Below are positions 18,012 through 26,480 of a stretch of DNA of 64,000 nt, piece after piece. The notes under the pieces were generated by a model, which was not told where the DNA came from, did not search any database, and worked only from the letters and a program-made list of their open reading frames with translations. The DNA comes from Deltaproteobacteria bacterium. GTDB lineage: Bacteria > UBA10199 > JADGCS01. The first letter of the stretch is position 1. Every line of letters begins with the position of its first letter. The position numbers and the translations under genes were made by a program. The stretch is taken from NCBI GenBank assembly GCA_024233595.1, contig JACKPK010000001.1:1-64000 (forward strand), written 5' to 3'.

Positions 18012-18854
18012 ATGAAAAAAATTCAAAAAGTGGGCGTGTTAGGCGCTGGGCAAATGGGATCTGGAATCGCGCAAGTGGCGGCTCAATCAGGTTTTAGTGT
18101 TGTTTTGGTCGATATCAAGCAAGAGATGCTCGACAAATCCAAGGCAGTCATGAGCAAATCTTTAGACAAGCTCAAAGACAAAGGCATCATCAAAGATAGC
18201 GACGCGGTGCTCAGCCAAATCAGCTTCACCACCGACATGCAGCAGCTTGCTGACCGCGACTTTGTGGTCGAAGCCGTCACCGAAAACGAAGCCGTTAAAT
18301 TCGAACTCTTCGCCAAACTTGACGACATCTGCCAGCCCGAAGCCATTTTAGCATCAAACACCTCGTCCATTTCCATCACGCGCATCGCTGGCAAAACCAA
18401 ACGCCCCGAGCAAGTCATTGGCATGCATTTCATGAACCCGGTTCCTCTCATGAAGCTCGTCGAAATCATCCGTGGCCTACAAACTTCCGACGACACCTAC
18501 CAGCTCACCAAAGAGATGAGCGAGACCATGAACAAAACCACGGTGCTCTCTAAAGATTCAGCTGGATTTATTGTGAACCGCATTTTGGTGCCCATGATCA
18601 ACGAAGCCATTTGGACTCTTTACCAAGGCATCGGTACCGTGGAAGACATCGACGCCGCCATGAAGCTTGGCACCAACCAACCCATGGGCCCACTCACATT
18701 GGCCGACTTTGTTGGCTTAGACACGGTGCTCTCTATTTTAGAAGTTTTTCACGAAAGCTTTGGCGATAAGTTCAAACCCTGCCCTCTTCTTAAACAATAC
18801 GTGGATGCGGGTTGGACAGGACGCAAGTCAGGCCGTGGCTTCTACAAATACTAA
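18012..18854 (+). CDS. hbd: 3-hydroxybutyryl-CoA dehydrogenase
   Basis: About 280 residues from ATG 18012 (MKKIQKVGVLGAGQMGSGIA). Upstream in-frame TTG at 17976 is less likely because family proteins start right before the Rossmann strand. NAD-binding GAGQMGSG is at about residues 10-17. The catalytic histidine is in GMHFMNPVPLMKLVEII, preceded by the conserved SNTSSISITRIA strand, and the C-terminal domain has GFIVNRILVPMINEA and GPLTLADFVGLD. It oxidises (S)-3-hydroxyacyl-CoA to acetoacetyl-CoA with NAD(P), in short-chain fatty-acid or butyrate-type metabolism. The acyl-CoA dehydrogenase at 22.6-24.4 kb could supply the preceding step. Single-domain FadB-like length (280) is normal. Confidence 0.95.
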   Translation: MKKIQKVGVLGAGQMGSGIAQVAAQSGFSVVLVDIKQEMLDKSKAVMSKSLDKLKDKGIIKDSDAVLSQISFTTDMQQLADRDFVVEAVTENEAVKFELFAKLDDICQPEAILASNTSSISITRIAGKTKRPEQVIGMHFMNPVPLMKLVEIIRGLQTSDDTYQLTKEMSETMNKTTVLSKDSAGFIVNRILVPMINEAIWTLYQGIGTVEDIDAAMKLGTNQPMGPLTLADFVGLDTVLSILEVFHESFGDKFKPCPLLKQYVDAGWTGRKSGRGFYKY

Positions 18855-18872
18855 ACCCCAGCCCCTAATAGT

Positions 18873-19508
18873 ATGACTTTGATTGGCACGAATACATAAA
18901 AATCTTCACGGCACTCATTGCCATTGTCAACCCAATCAGCGCCATCCCGGTTTTTGTCAGCTTGACCAGCCACCTGAGCGAGCGTGATAAAAAAGCACGG
19001 TGCGCACAGCCACCATGTCTGTTTTCTTTGTTTTGATTGTCGTCACATGTTCATTGGCGAAGGCCTGCTCAAATTTTTTGGCATCTCTATCGATTCGTTT
19101 CGCGTGGGCGGCGGCATTTTGCTTTTACTCATGGCCATTGCCATGATGAATGCCAAGCAACCAAAAACCAAACAAACAGATGAAGAATCTAAAATCGCCG
19201 AAGAAAAAGAAACCATCGGCGTTGTTCCTTTGGCTATCCCTTTGCTCTCCGGCCCCGGTGCCATCAGTTCTGTGATTCTTTACGCAGAAAAATCAAAATC
19301 AATCATCGACAACGCGGCTCTTGGGATTGTTATTTTTATTGTTGCCCTCATTGTCTGGCTTGTCCTGCGCGCCGCACCAAAAATTTCAAAAGCCATTGGC
19401 CGCATTGGCATCAACATCTTTGTGCGTATCATGGGTTTGATCATGACAGCCATTGGTGTTGAGTTCATCGCTCACGGTCTGATGGGTTTGTTTCCCGGAC
19501 TCAAATGA
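18873..19508 (+). pseudogene. marC: MarC-family membrane protein, frame broken
   Basis: MarC/UPF0056 proteins are six-helix inner-membrane proteins of uncertain transport role. The family N-terminus is present in one frame (HEYIKIFTALIAIVNPISAI, then PVFVSLTSHLSERD), the next part VRTATMSVFFVLIVV in a second frame, and the rest MFIGEGLLKFFGISIDSFRV to the stop in a third. Adding one base at three places (a T in ATTGGCAC near 18885, one near 18992 after GCACG, one near 19046 before ATGTTC) restores a complete ~212-residue protein from ATG 18873 to 19508. The longest single open piece begins at 18984. Same caution as trpD: decay or deletion-type sequencing errors. Confidence 0.8.
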
Positions 19509-19511
19509 TTT

Positions 19512-21158
19512 TTAATTATTGCAAAAGTGCAAAGCTTGAAAAAGCTCTTCTTGTTTGAGCTGCTCGCCATTGATCACAGCAGCGCGATTAGGCCACCATT
19601 CCGACAAAAAATCAAAATGCGCAGATTCGGTTTCTTGCGCATCTAAATCCATTAGATCCGAAAACACCCCCGCAGCAGCAATGCTACAATTGGTTCCCTG
19701 ACACGGTCCCCAAGACAAACGCGTGCGGCGCTTGATGTCTGATAAAGTCCGCACCAGCTCTTTGTCTTTAACGTACTTGATTTCCGCCAAGGTCACCGGC
19801 TCACAACCACAAATGATGTTTTTGAGTTCTGGTTGCGATTGGGTCTGCTGTAAAATTTGTTCAGCCAAACTGCCATGACGATAAATAAGACGAGACACCG
19901 CAAAGGCATTGACCTGAAATTCTTTAGCAAGCTCTACGGCATCAGGCAGAGATTCGCCGCCGGGCAAAAATTTTGTGTGTGTTGAGCAAGCTGTTTGGTG
20001 ATTGAGTTTTTTACAGATAAGATCTGTGACCTCTTCCGCCATGATGCGGTAGCTAGCAAGCTTGCCACCAATGAGAGAGATCATGCCTTTTTTGCCATCG
20101 CGTTTTTCATGATCCAGTGTTTCGTGTTCGCGGCTTAAGTCGTCTTCGTAGCAATCCCGATCATAAATGGTAGGACGCACACCGCTGTAAGAATGAATCA
20201 TCTTGGCTTTTTGAATATCAGGAAACACCTGCGCAATGCCTTCTATAAGATAAGCGATTTCATCGTCAGTGGTGCGTTGATCATCAAGATCACCAAAGTA
20301 GTCGTCATCCGTGGTGCCAATGATGCTGGTGTTTTCGTAAGGCATCACAAAAATTTCTCGTCCATCTATGGCTTGAGACACAATGGCCATATTGAACAAA
20401 CGACGATCAAAAACCAAATGCACACCCTTGCCACCACGCAATTTGATGTTGACCCCCATGAGTTTAGCAAACTCGGGTGACCAAGGTCCCGTGGCATTGA
20501 TTAAAATTTTGCCAGAAACTGTTTTGGTTTCGCCAGTGATCTGATCTTTTAAAGCAACCGATTGAAACTGATTGTTCTCGCAATTCACTTTGGTGATGAT
20601 GGTGTGATTCAACGCGTGCGCACCATTTTGCACAGCATCCAAGACATTGGCCACACACAAACGTGGCACATCAATGCCCCATTCATCAAAAGTAACCGCG
20701 CCTAAAAGTTTATCCTTGGGAAGATTTGGCTCCAGCTTCAGAACTTCGTGTCGCGATAAGCGCGTGTGGGCTCGCCATTTTAAAGGCACAAAACGATCGT
20801 AAGCCGAAAAAGCCTCAACTGCTTCAAGATACAAACGCCTTTTAAGTCCTTCGTTTTTGTGATCGTAAACAGAATACAAAAAGGGAATGCGGAACAAAAG
20901 ATGAGGTGCAATTTTTTGAATGTAACCGGAATCTAAACAAGCCAAACGCGTGACGTCTAAATCACCCAACATGTAACGCGGACCACCGTGAATCATGCCA
21001 CTAGAGGCCCAAGACGTGCCCGCTGAAAATCGTTTTTTCGATAAGCAAACAAGACAAACCACGCAGGCACAATCGCGGGCAATGCCCACACCATTAACGC
21101 CACCACCTGCAATGATGACGTCGTATTGCGAATTTGTTTTGTTGAGAAACGAGGTCAT
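19512..21158 (-). CDS. glpD: FAD-dependent glycerol-3-phosphate dehydrogenase
   Basis: A 548-residue peripheral inner-membrane flavoprotein that oxidises glycerol 3-phosphate to dihydroxyacetone phosphate and feeds quinones. YDVIIAGGGVNGVGIARDCA is the FAD dinucleotide fold and SAGTSWASSGMIHGGPRYM and TGPWSPEFA are family marks; ATGPW and GGKLASYRIMAEEV are also present. Residues ~34-45 (CVVCLVCLSKKR) are unlike the family, which has RGLxxLLIEKNDFSAG. That sequence is recovered if three single missing bases are restored in a 55-base stretch (about 21030-21080), two in A and T homopolymers. The net change is in frame, so the gene still reads through. ATG 21158 abuts the palindromic repeat array. 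Confidence 0.9.
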   Translation of the reverse strand: MTSFLNKTNSQYDVIIAGGGVNGVGIARDCACVVCLVCLSKKRFSAGTSWASSGMIHGGPRYMLGDLDVTRLACLDSGYIQKIAPHLLFRIPFLYSVYDHKNEGLKRRLYLEAVEAFSAYDRFVPLKWRAHTRLSRHEVLKLEPNLPKDKLLGAVTFDEWGIDVPRLCVANVLDAVQNGAHALNHTIITKVNCENNQFQSVALKDQITGETKTVSGKILINATGPWSPEFAKLMGVNIKLRGGKGVHLVFDRRLFNMAIVSQAIDGREIFVMPYENTSIIGTTDDDYFGDLDDQRTTDDEIAYLIEGIAQVFPDIQKAKMIHSYSGVRPTIYDRDCYEDDLSREHETLDHEKRDGKKGMISLIGGKLASYRIMAEEVTDLICKKLNHQTACSTHTKFLPGGESLPDAVELAKEFQVNAFAVSRLIYRHGSLAEQILQQTQSQPELKNIICGCEPVTLAEIKYVKDKELVRTLSDIKRRTRLSWGPCQGTNCSIAAAGVFSDLMDLDAQETESAHFDFLSEWWPNRAAVINGEQLKQEELFQALHFCNN

Positions 21159-21169
21159 TAATTCCTATT

Positions 21170-21768
21170 CTTCTCAGTCTCCGGCTGATCGCAATGACAC
21201 TCATGTCACCGCGAGGAGTTCCACGACGAAGCAGTCCAGAGTTTTCAAATACTGGATTGCTTCTCAGTTCTCGACGATCGCAATGACACTCATGTCACTG
21301 CGAGGAGTTCTACGACGAAGCAGTCCAGAATATCATCAAATACTGGATTGCTTCGTTTCCGGCTGATCGCAATGACATTCACGTCACCGCGAGGAGTTCC
21401 ACGACGAAGCAGTCCAGAAGTTCTTCAAATACTGGATTGCTTCGTCTCTGACTGATCGCAATGACACTCATGTCACTGCGAGGAGTTCCACGACGAAGCA
21501 GTCCAGAACATCATCATACCGGATTGCTTCGTCTCCGGCTGATCGCAATGACACTCATGTCACCGCGAGGAGTTCCACGACGAAGCAGTCCAGAACATCA
21601 TCAAATACTGGTTGCTTCTCAGCCTCCGGCTGATCGCAATGACACTCACGTCACTGCGAGGAGTTCTACGACGAAGCAGTCCAGAGTTTCAAATATGATT
21701 GCTTCTCAGTCTCCGACTGATCGCAATGACACTCATGTCATGAGGAGTTCCACGGACGAGCAGTCCAG
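21170..21768. repeat. Left half of palindromic repeat array (about 7 units)
   Basis: Tandem units of about 88-90 bases, each a long imperfect palindrome. The left arm CTGGATTGCTTC pairs with the right arm GACGAAGCAGTCCAG, and TCGCAATGAC pairs with GTCACTGCGA with one G-T-type mismatch; a short spacer (TTCTTCAAATA) separates units. Units end near 21239, 21329, 21418, 21507, 21592, 21685 and 21768. The CTGGATTGCTTCGTC / GCAATGACG core resembles a palindromic repeat seen in many unrelated bacterial genomes. Units differ by a few substitutions and one-base indels. The array ends 13 bases before the GIY-YIG stop codon. Confidence 0.9.
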
Positions 21769-21781
21769 AAGTTCATCTTTA

Positions 21782-22084
21782 CTAATAATCACTCAAAAGT
21801 TGTTCGTACAAGTCATCCCATCCAGGATTCATTGTTTCCACTAAATCTAACTTTTTCTTTCGAGAACCACCCTTTATTTGCTTTTCTCGAATAATAGCCT
21901 GTTCCATTGTTTCGAAGCCTTGATAATAAACGAGTTTATCACAACCGTACTTAGACGAAAAACTCTTCACTAGCTTATTTTTGTGCTGGTAAATTCGTTG
22001 AGGTAAATTTGAAGTCACGCCAGTATACAATGTTCCGTTTCTTTTATTGGATAACATATAAACTGCCGGTACTTTCATAAACAA
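21782..22084 (-). CDS. Small GIY-YIG nuclease-domain protein
   Basis: A 100-residue protein that is essentially one GIY-YIG domain. VYMLSNKRNGTLYTGVTSNL gives the paired GIY (VYML) and YIG (YTG) motifs at residues 8-27, IYQHKNK carries the conserved Arg/His-type helix, and the motif MEQAIIREKQIKGGSRKKKL (residues 61-80) holds the metal-binding glutamate and basic stretch. Stand-alone proteins of this size (YhbQ/UPF0213-like) are usual. The gene interrupts the palindromic array: repeat units flank it on both sides within 13 and ~50 bases. Expected activity is Mg-dependent DNA nicking or cleavage; a link to the surrounding repeats is inferred from position. Confidence 0.85.
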   Translation of the reverse strand: MFMKVPAVYMLSNKRNGTLYTGVTSNLPQRIYQHKNKLVKSFSSKYGCDKLVYYQGFETMEQAIIREKQIKGGSRKKKLDLVETMNPGWDDLYEQLLSDY

Positions 22085-22130
22085 CCATTACATTGCCCGC
22101 CTAATGATTAAACAGGACAACCTTCTAAAA

Positions 22131-22641
22131 GTTCTTCAAATACTGGATTGCTTCTCAGTCTCCGACTGATCGCAATGACACTCACGTCACTGCGAGGAGT
22201 TCCACGACGAAGCAGTCCAGAGTCTTCAAATACTGGATTGCTTCAGCCTCCGGCTAATCGCAATGACACTCACGTCACTGCGAGGAGTTCCACGACGAAG
22301 CAGTCCAGAAGTTCTTCAAATACTGGATTGCTTCTCAGCCTCCGGCTAATCGCAATGACACTCACGTCACTGCGAGGAGTTCCACGACGAAGCAGTCCAG
22401 AAGTTCTTCAAATACTGGATTGCTTCTCAGTTCTGGCTGATCGCAATGACACCATGTCACTGCGAGGAGTTCTACGACGAAGCAGTCCAGAACATCATCA
22501 AATACTGGATTGCTTCTCAGTCTCCGACTGATCGCAATGACACTCACGTCACTGCGAGGAGTTCCACGACGAAGCAGTCCAGAAGTTCTTCAAATACTGG
22601 ATTGCTTCGTCGTCCGCTTAAGGCGGACTCCTCGCAATGAC
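22131..22641. repeat. Right half of palindromic repeat array (about 5 units and a half unit)
   Basis: Same unit as the left half. Full units end near 22220, 22308, 22400, 22489 and 22580. The last copy (from about 22595) is different: CTGGATTGCTTCGTCGTCCG is followed by TTAAGGCGGACTCCTCGCAATGACC, so it is a shorter hairpin (CGTCCGC-TTAA-GGCGGAC type) that ends 7 bases before the acyl-CoA dehydrogenase stop codon. The array therefore fills the whole space between the acyl-CoA dehydrogenase 3' end and the glpD start, apart from the nuclease gene. Confidence 0.9.
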
Positions 22642-22647
22642 CAAAAA

Positions 22648-24393
22648 TCAAAAATCAATTTCCATTGCCGAGCGATCTTCACTCAAAATGCCTTTAGCGC
22701 ACTTCTGAACGTTCGATAAAATCTGACGATTAAAGAAACGCGTGGTCTTGAGTTTGTTCATGTAAAAGCTTTCGTCTTTTTTATCTTTGGCAACCAAGCA
22801 TTGCTCCAACAAAAGAAAAGACAAAGAGGTATGACCCACCATTTCTAAAAATGGCGTTGCGCCCAAAAGCGGCAAGTTCTTCTCGCCACCCATGCCCCAT
22901 TCGGCAAACTTCATGGCCACTTGCCCAACGGTATCAACAGCTTTCTTCAACAATGCCACATCTTCTTTGATGTCATCGTTGTTTTCATTTGCCGCAACAA
23001 AATTAGAGATCTCTTCGTAGTACTCTCTGAACAACTGTCCTTGTTTTAGTGCCAATTTACGGCCCAATAAATCCAAGGCTTGCACGCCATTAGTGCCTTC
23101 GTAAATGGATGCGATTTTTACATCGCGCACATATTGCTCCATAGGGTACTCGCTGCAGTAACCATAGCCGCCAAAAATCTGTAAGGCGATTTCTGTGACC
23201 CGAAAACCCATGTCCGAACAATAAGCCTTACAAACAGGAGTCAAAAGGTCCGCACGATTTTGATGATATTCTTTTTGCTCCGGATCTGGATTGTGAGCCG
23301 CTTGATCAATGTGCCAACCCGCCTTGTAAAGCAAAGCCCGCATGCCTTCGACCAAGGAACGACAAGTGGCCAAGTTGCGGCGCACATCTGGAAAATTAAT
23401 GATCGCTGTCTCACCACCTTGCGTGCGTTCTTTGGCATAAGCCACGGCATTTTCGTAAGCTGTTGCGGCAATGGCAAGACCTTGCATGCCACAAAGCAAA
23501 CGTGCTTCGTTCATCATTTGGAACATGTAGCGCATGCCCTTGCTTTGATCTCCCAACAAGAAACCACGGCACTTGCCGTTCTCGCCAAAGTTAAGCGAGC
23601 ACGTTGCCGAACCCTTAATGCCCATTTTGTGTTCGACATTCACGCAGTTCACATCGTTTGCTTCGCCCAAGCTGCCATCGGCATTGACCCAGTATTTAGG
23701 CACCACAAAAAGTGAAATGCCTTTTGTGCCAGGAGCATCGCCATCAACGCGAGCCAAAACAAGGTGCACAATGTTTTCGGTGAGGTCATGATCACCGCTT
23801 GAAATGAAAATTTTATTGCCTGTGATATTGTAAGTGCCGTCGTCATTCTTTTTTGCGGTGGTTTTTAAATCGCCAACCGCTGTGCCCGCGTGCGGTTCAG
23901 TGAGACACATGGTGCCTGCCCACTGACCACTGTACATTCTGCCACAAAATAAATCAGCCAACTCTTTGGTGCCAAAAGTTTCTATTAAGTGCGAAGAACC
24001 ACGCGTTAAACCCGCATACAAAAGCAAGGCCGTGTTGGATCCGGTAAAGTACTCATACATGGCGGTGTTGAGCAAAACAGGCAAGCCCATGCCGCCGTAT
24101 GTGGTTGGCATGTCGATGCCCATAAAACCATTTTCGGCCAATTTGTTATACGCCTCTTTAAAACCCTTTGGCGTGATGACCTTGCCATCTTTAATGTGAC
24201 ATTCTTCGCGATCACCAGAAACATAAAGAGGATCCAGCTCATTCAAAGTGAATTTTAAGCCTTCGGACAAAACCATTTTGTACATGTCCGCATTGTGCTC
24301 TTTAAAGACATCTAATTGACAAAGATCCCCAATGTTGAGGTAATCAAAAATGGTGAATTGAATGTCTTGATCATCTACTTTATAAGTGGCCAT
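22648..24393 (-). CDS. Acyl-CoA dehydrogenase, long form
   Basis: A 581-residue flavoprotein introducing the alpha-beta double bond of acyl-CoA. The core motifs are present: MCLTEPHAGTAVGDLKTTA (FAD/substrate strand), ITGNKIFISSGDHDL, VEHKMGIKGSATC, and the C-terminal IYEGTNGVQALDLLGRKL with the catalytic glutamate. There is an N-terminal extension (about 70 residues) and a C-terminal helical extension of about 110 residues, typical of the larger AcdA/FadE-like subgroup rather than of 380-residue short-chain enzymes. It may act with hbd (18.0 kb). Its start is next to the divergent birA gene, and its end abuts the repeat array. Confidence 0.94.
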   Translation of the reverse strand: MATYKVDDQDIQFTIFDYLNIGDLCQLDVFKEHNADMYKMVLSEGLKFTLNELDPLYVSGDREECHIKDGKVITPKGFKEAYNKLAENGFMGIDMPTTYGGMGLPVLLNTAMYEYFTGSNTALLLYAGLTRGSSHLIETFGTKELADLFCGRMYSGQWAGTMCLTEPHAGTAVGDLKTTAKKNDDGTYNITGNKIFISSGDHDLTENIVHLVLARVDGDAPGTKGISLFVVPKYWVNADGSLGEANDVNCVNVEHKMGIKGSATCSLNFGENGKCRGFLLGDQSKGMRYMFQMMNEARLLCGMQGLAIAATAYENAVAYAKERTQGGETAIINFPDVRRNLATCRSLVEGMRALLYKAGWHIDQAAHNPDPEQKEYHQNRADLLTPVCKAYCSDMGFRVTEIALQIFGGYGYCSEYPMEQYVRDVKIASIYEGTNGVQALDLLGRKLALKQGQLFREYYEEISNFVAANENNDDIKEDVALLKKAVDTVGQVAMKFAEWGMGGEKNLPLLGATPFLEMVGHTSLSFLLLEQCLVAKDKKDESFYMNKLKTTRFFNRQILSNVQKCAKGILSEDRSAMEIDF

Positions 24394-24498
24394 GAGAAAT
24401 CGCTCCTGTTGAATGTATTGATTAACTTACTAAAATTATTTAAAAAAACTTAACAGCAAACGGCTAACACAGCGAGTCATTGGGCTCAAGGGAATTAT

Positions 24499-25239
24499 AT
24501 GCGACAAGTCCTTAGTCACAAAAACTGGAAAATCCTACACACAACAGAAACAGATTCGACCCAAGACCTTCTTAGAAACTGGATCAGCCAGCAAAGTAAC
24601 CCAGACAAAACTCTTGTTGTGAGCCTGAATCAAAACACCGGACGTGGTCGTCACAAACGCCAATGGGAGTCCCCTGCTGGCAACCTGTCTTTTTCTTTTG
24701 CCTTAACACTTGCCCCAAACGATCTCAAAGACGCGGCGCAATGGAATTTATTATTTGGCTTGGCGCTCAAGCAAAGTTTGCAGAGCCTGCTTCAAAAAGA
24801 GTTTCAGTTAAAATGGCCAAACGATGTTCTGTATCAAAACAAAAAAGTTGCGGGCCTTTTAAGCGAATACCTTCCGGAACAAAACACCTTGCTTGTGGGT
24901 GTTGGTCTCAATTTAAATTCTTCTCCAGAGGATTTTTCGCCTGCCTTGCAAGAGAGCATCACAACGGTGCGCCACATTGCCGAACGTGGGTTTTGTCCCT
25001 TTATGGTGACCGCGCGTTTTCTCAATCATCTGTCTCCCCTGCTTTCTGCGCCGGTTTCGCCTGAGCAACTTTCACAAGAGTTTTGTTGGCAAAACCAAGA
25101 AGTGATTTTGAGCGATGACATTGGCCCTTGTTTTTCGGGACAGTTCTTAGGAATCAATGACCAGGGTTCTCTCATTCTGAATCAAAATGGTCATATTAGT
25201 TATCACCAAGCGGGTGATCTGAATTTAAGGAAATCATGA
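24499..25239 (+). CDS. birA: Biotin-protein ligase (no DNA-binding domain)
   Basis: A 246-residue enzyme that activates biotin to biotinyl-AMP and attaches it to the carboxylase carrier lysine. The biotin/ATP loop NTGRGRHKRQWESPAGNL is at about residues 49-66, LKWPNDVLYQNKKVAGLLSE at about 108-127 is the second signature, and VGVGLNLNS follows. There is no N-terminal helix-turn-helix, so it is a class I enzyme and should not act as the biotin-operon repressor. It overlaps coaX by 4 bases (ATGA), and the two are one operon. No biotin-synthesis gene is nearby. Confidence 0.95.
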   Translation: MRQVLSHKNWKILHTTETDSTQDLLRNWISQQSNPDKTLVVSLNQNTGRGRHKRQWESPAGNLSFSFALTLAPNDLKDAAQWNLLFGLALKQSLQSLLQKEFQLKWPNDVLYQNKKVAGLLSEYLPEQNTLLVGVGLNLNSSPEDFSPALQESITTVRHIAERGFCPFMVTARFLNHLSPLLSAPVSPEQLSQEFCWQNQEVILSDDIGPCFSGQFLGINDQGSLILNQNGHISYHQAGDLNLRKS

Positions 25240-26003
25240 GTCTTCTTGCCATCGACATCGGAAACACCAACATCGTTGCGGGTTTGTTCCAAAACAAGAC
25301 TCTTCAACAACACTCGCGTTTTGCCTCACACAAAGAGTTCCAACAAAAAGATTGGCAACAAATGGCTCAGAACCAAATGCAGGCTCTTTGCAAAAACGAA
25401 CCGCAAGCGTGGATCCTGGCTAGTGTTGTTCCCGACCTAACAGCCTATTGCATTGCCACTCTCAAGCAACTTTACCCCAAAGCCAAAGGTCTTGTGGTGG
25501 ATCATCAAAAAAATTTTGGATTTAAAATTGCGCTCAAGCAACCCAAACAAGTTGGGATCGATCGCTTGGTGAATAGCTCTTACGCTTATGAATTGGCACA
25601 AGGCGATGTGATCAGCATTGATCTTGGCACCGCCACCACCTTTGACGTGGTCACTCAAGAACAAGGTTTTATTGGTGGTGTGATCATGCCCGGTTTTAAA
25701 ACAGCGTTTGAATCGCTGGCAAAACGCGCCGATCAAATCAAAGAAATCCCAGAACTCAAAAAGCCAAAAGCCGTTGTGGGCGACAACACACTCGCTTGCT
25801 TGCAGTCGGGGTTGTATCATGGCTACGCCAGCATCATCGACGGCATGGTGCAAAAAATTTCCGAAGAACAAAAACGCGATTTTAAAGTTTACATCACCGG
25901 CGGCCTGGCCCCTTTATTTTTAAACGAAACCAAATGCGGCGCGCGCTACGAAGAGCATTTAACGTTAAAGGGACTTCAGATTGTTTGGGAGAGGGGCTCG
26001 TAG
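25236..26003 (+). CDS. coaX: Type III pantothenate kinase
   Basis: A 255-residue ASKHA-fold kinase for the first step of CoA synthesis; the family is insensitive to CoA feedback. MSLLAIDIGNTNIVAGLF is the phosphate-1 loop, VGIDRLVNS the conserved GxDR segment, and ISIDLGTATTFDVV the phosphate-2 motif; GGVIMPGFKTAFESLAKR and TGGLAP complete the set. It follows birA with ATGA overlap, a very common pairing. The stop codon (TAG, 26001-26003) lies inside a REP-like repeat, so the last residues may have been altered by repeat insertion, although the length is normal. Confidence 0.96.
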   Translation: MSLLAIDIGNTNIVAGLFQNKTLQQHSRFASHKEFQQKDWQQMAQNQMQALCKNEPQAWILASVVPDLTAYCIATLKQLYPKAKGLVVDHQKNFGFKIALKQPKQVGIDRLVNSSYAYELAQGDVISIDLGTATTFDVVTQEQGFIGGVIMPGFKTAFESLAKRADQIKEIPELKKPKAVVGDNTLACLQSGLYHGYASIIDGMVQKISEEQKRDFKVYITGGLAPLFLNETKCGARYEEHLTLKGLQIVWERGS

Positions 26004-26040
26004 TGGTCGCTCGCGAGCTGATCACAATGGCATTCACGTC
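25998..26040. repeat. Fragments of two dispersed repeats fused at the coaX 3' end
   Basis: CTCGTAGTGGTCGCTCGCGAG (25998-26017) with CTCGCGAG palindromic end matches the 17.7 kb element. It joins directly to CTGATCACAATGGCATTCACG, which matches, with two changes, the CTGATCGCAATGACATTCACG segment of the 21-22 kb array. It is therefore a chimera of two repeat families. Confidence 0.6.
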
Positions 26041-26051
26041 TTCAATTGGCT

Positions 26052-26480
26052 TTAGTCTCTCCCTTTGGGAGAGATGTCCGCTTTAGCGGACAGAGAGGGC
26101 TTAAATGCTTGCCCCGCTATTTCTTCAAGTACCTGTTCAACGTCATCATACACATCTTTGTTCCTAAACCTTAAAACCCTTAAGCCCTGGTCTTCTAAAA
26201 AAGATTGCCTATCTGAATCATATTGGGCAGCTTTATCGCCGTCATGACTATCTCCATCAAGCTCAATAACCAAGTTTGCACTGTGACAAAAAAAATCAAC
26301 GATATAGGGTTCAATAGGATGTTGCCTTCGGAACTTAAGTCCATTTAAACGTTTTCCACGCAAATGTACCCAAAGTTTTTTTTCCGCATTAGTGATGTTT
26401 TGACGAAGATCTCTAGCATGATTGAGGGTCTTGGGTTGTAATTTGCCTTGATTCAAATTCCCTCTCTGGCCTACGGCCAT
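26052..26480 (-). CDS. DUF559 (Vsr/restriction-endonuclease-like) protein
   Basis: A 142-residue protein. Residues ~20-110 match DUF559: LRQNITNAEKKLWVHLRGK, FRRQHPIEPYIVDFFCHSAN, LVIELDGDSHDGDKAAQYD, then LRVLRFRNKDVYDDVEQVLE. The E-x-D-G-x-x-H and the preceding IVDF aspartate are the expected metal-site residues of this PD-(D/E)XK-like family. The open frame begins at an ATG inside the right inverted repeat and ends inside the left one, so its terminal residues (MAVGQRG... and ...SPKGRD) are encoded by repeat DNA. No methylase or other partner is adjacent. Role unknown; such genes often lie in intergenic, repeat-bounded positions. Confidence 0.85.
   Translation of the reverse strand: MAVGQRGNLNQGKLQPKTLNHARDLRQNITNAEKKLWVHLRGKRLNGLKFRRQHPIEPYIVDFFCHSANLVIELDGDSHDGDKAAQYDSDRQSFLEDQGLRVLRFRNKDVYDDVEQVLEEIAGQAFKPSLSAKADISPKGRD

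Noticed and set aside
21170..22641. Possible CRISPR array
   Set aside because: Units are ~89 bases of palindrome with very short, nearly identical spacers (TTCTTCAAATA); there are no unique spacers and no cas genes.
21461..22719. Several reading frames of 60-130 codons within the repeat array
   Set aside because: They only translate the repeat unit (recurring SLRGVPRRSSPE or NDTHVTARSSTTKQ) and have no ribosome sites.
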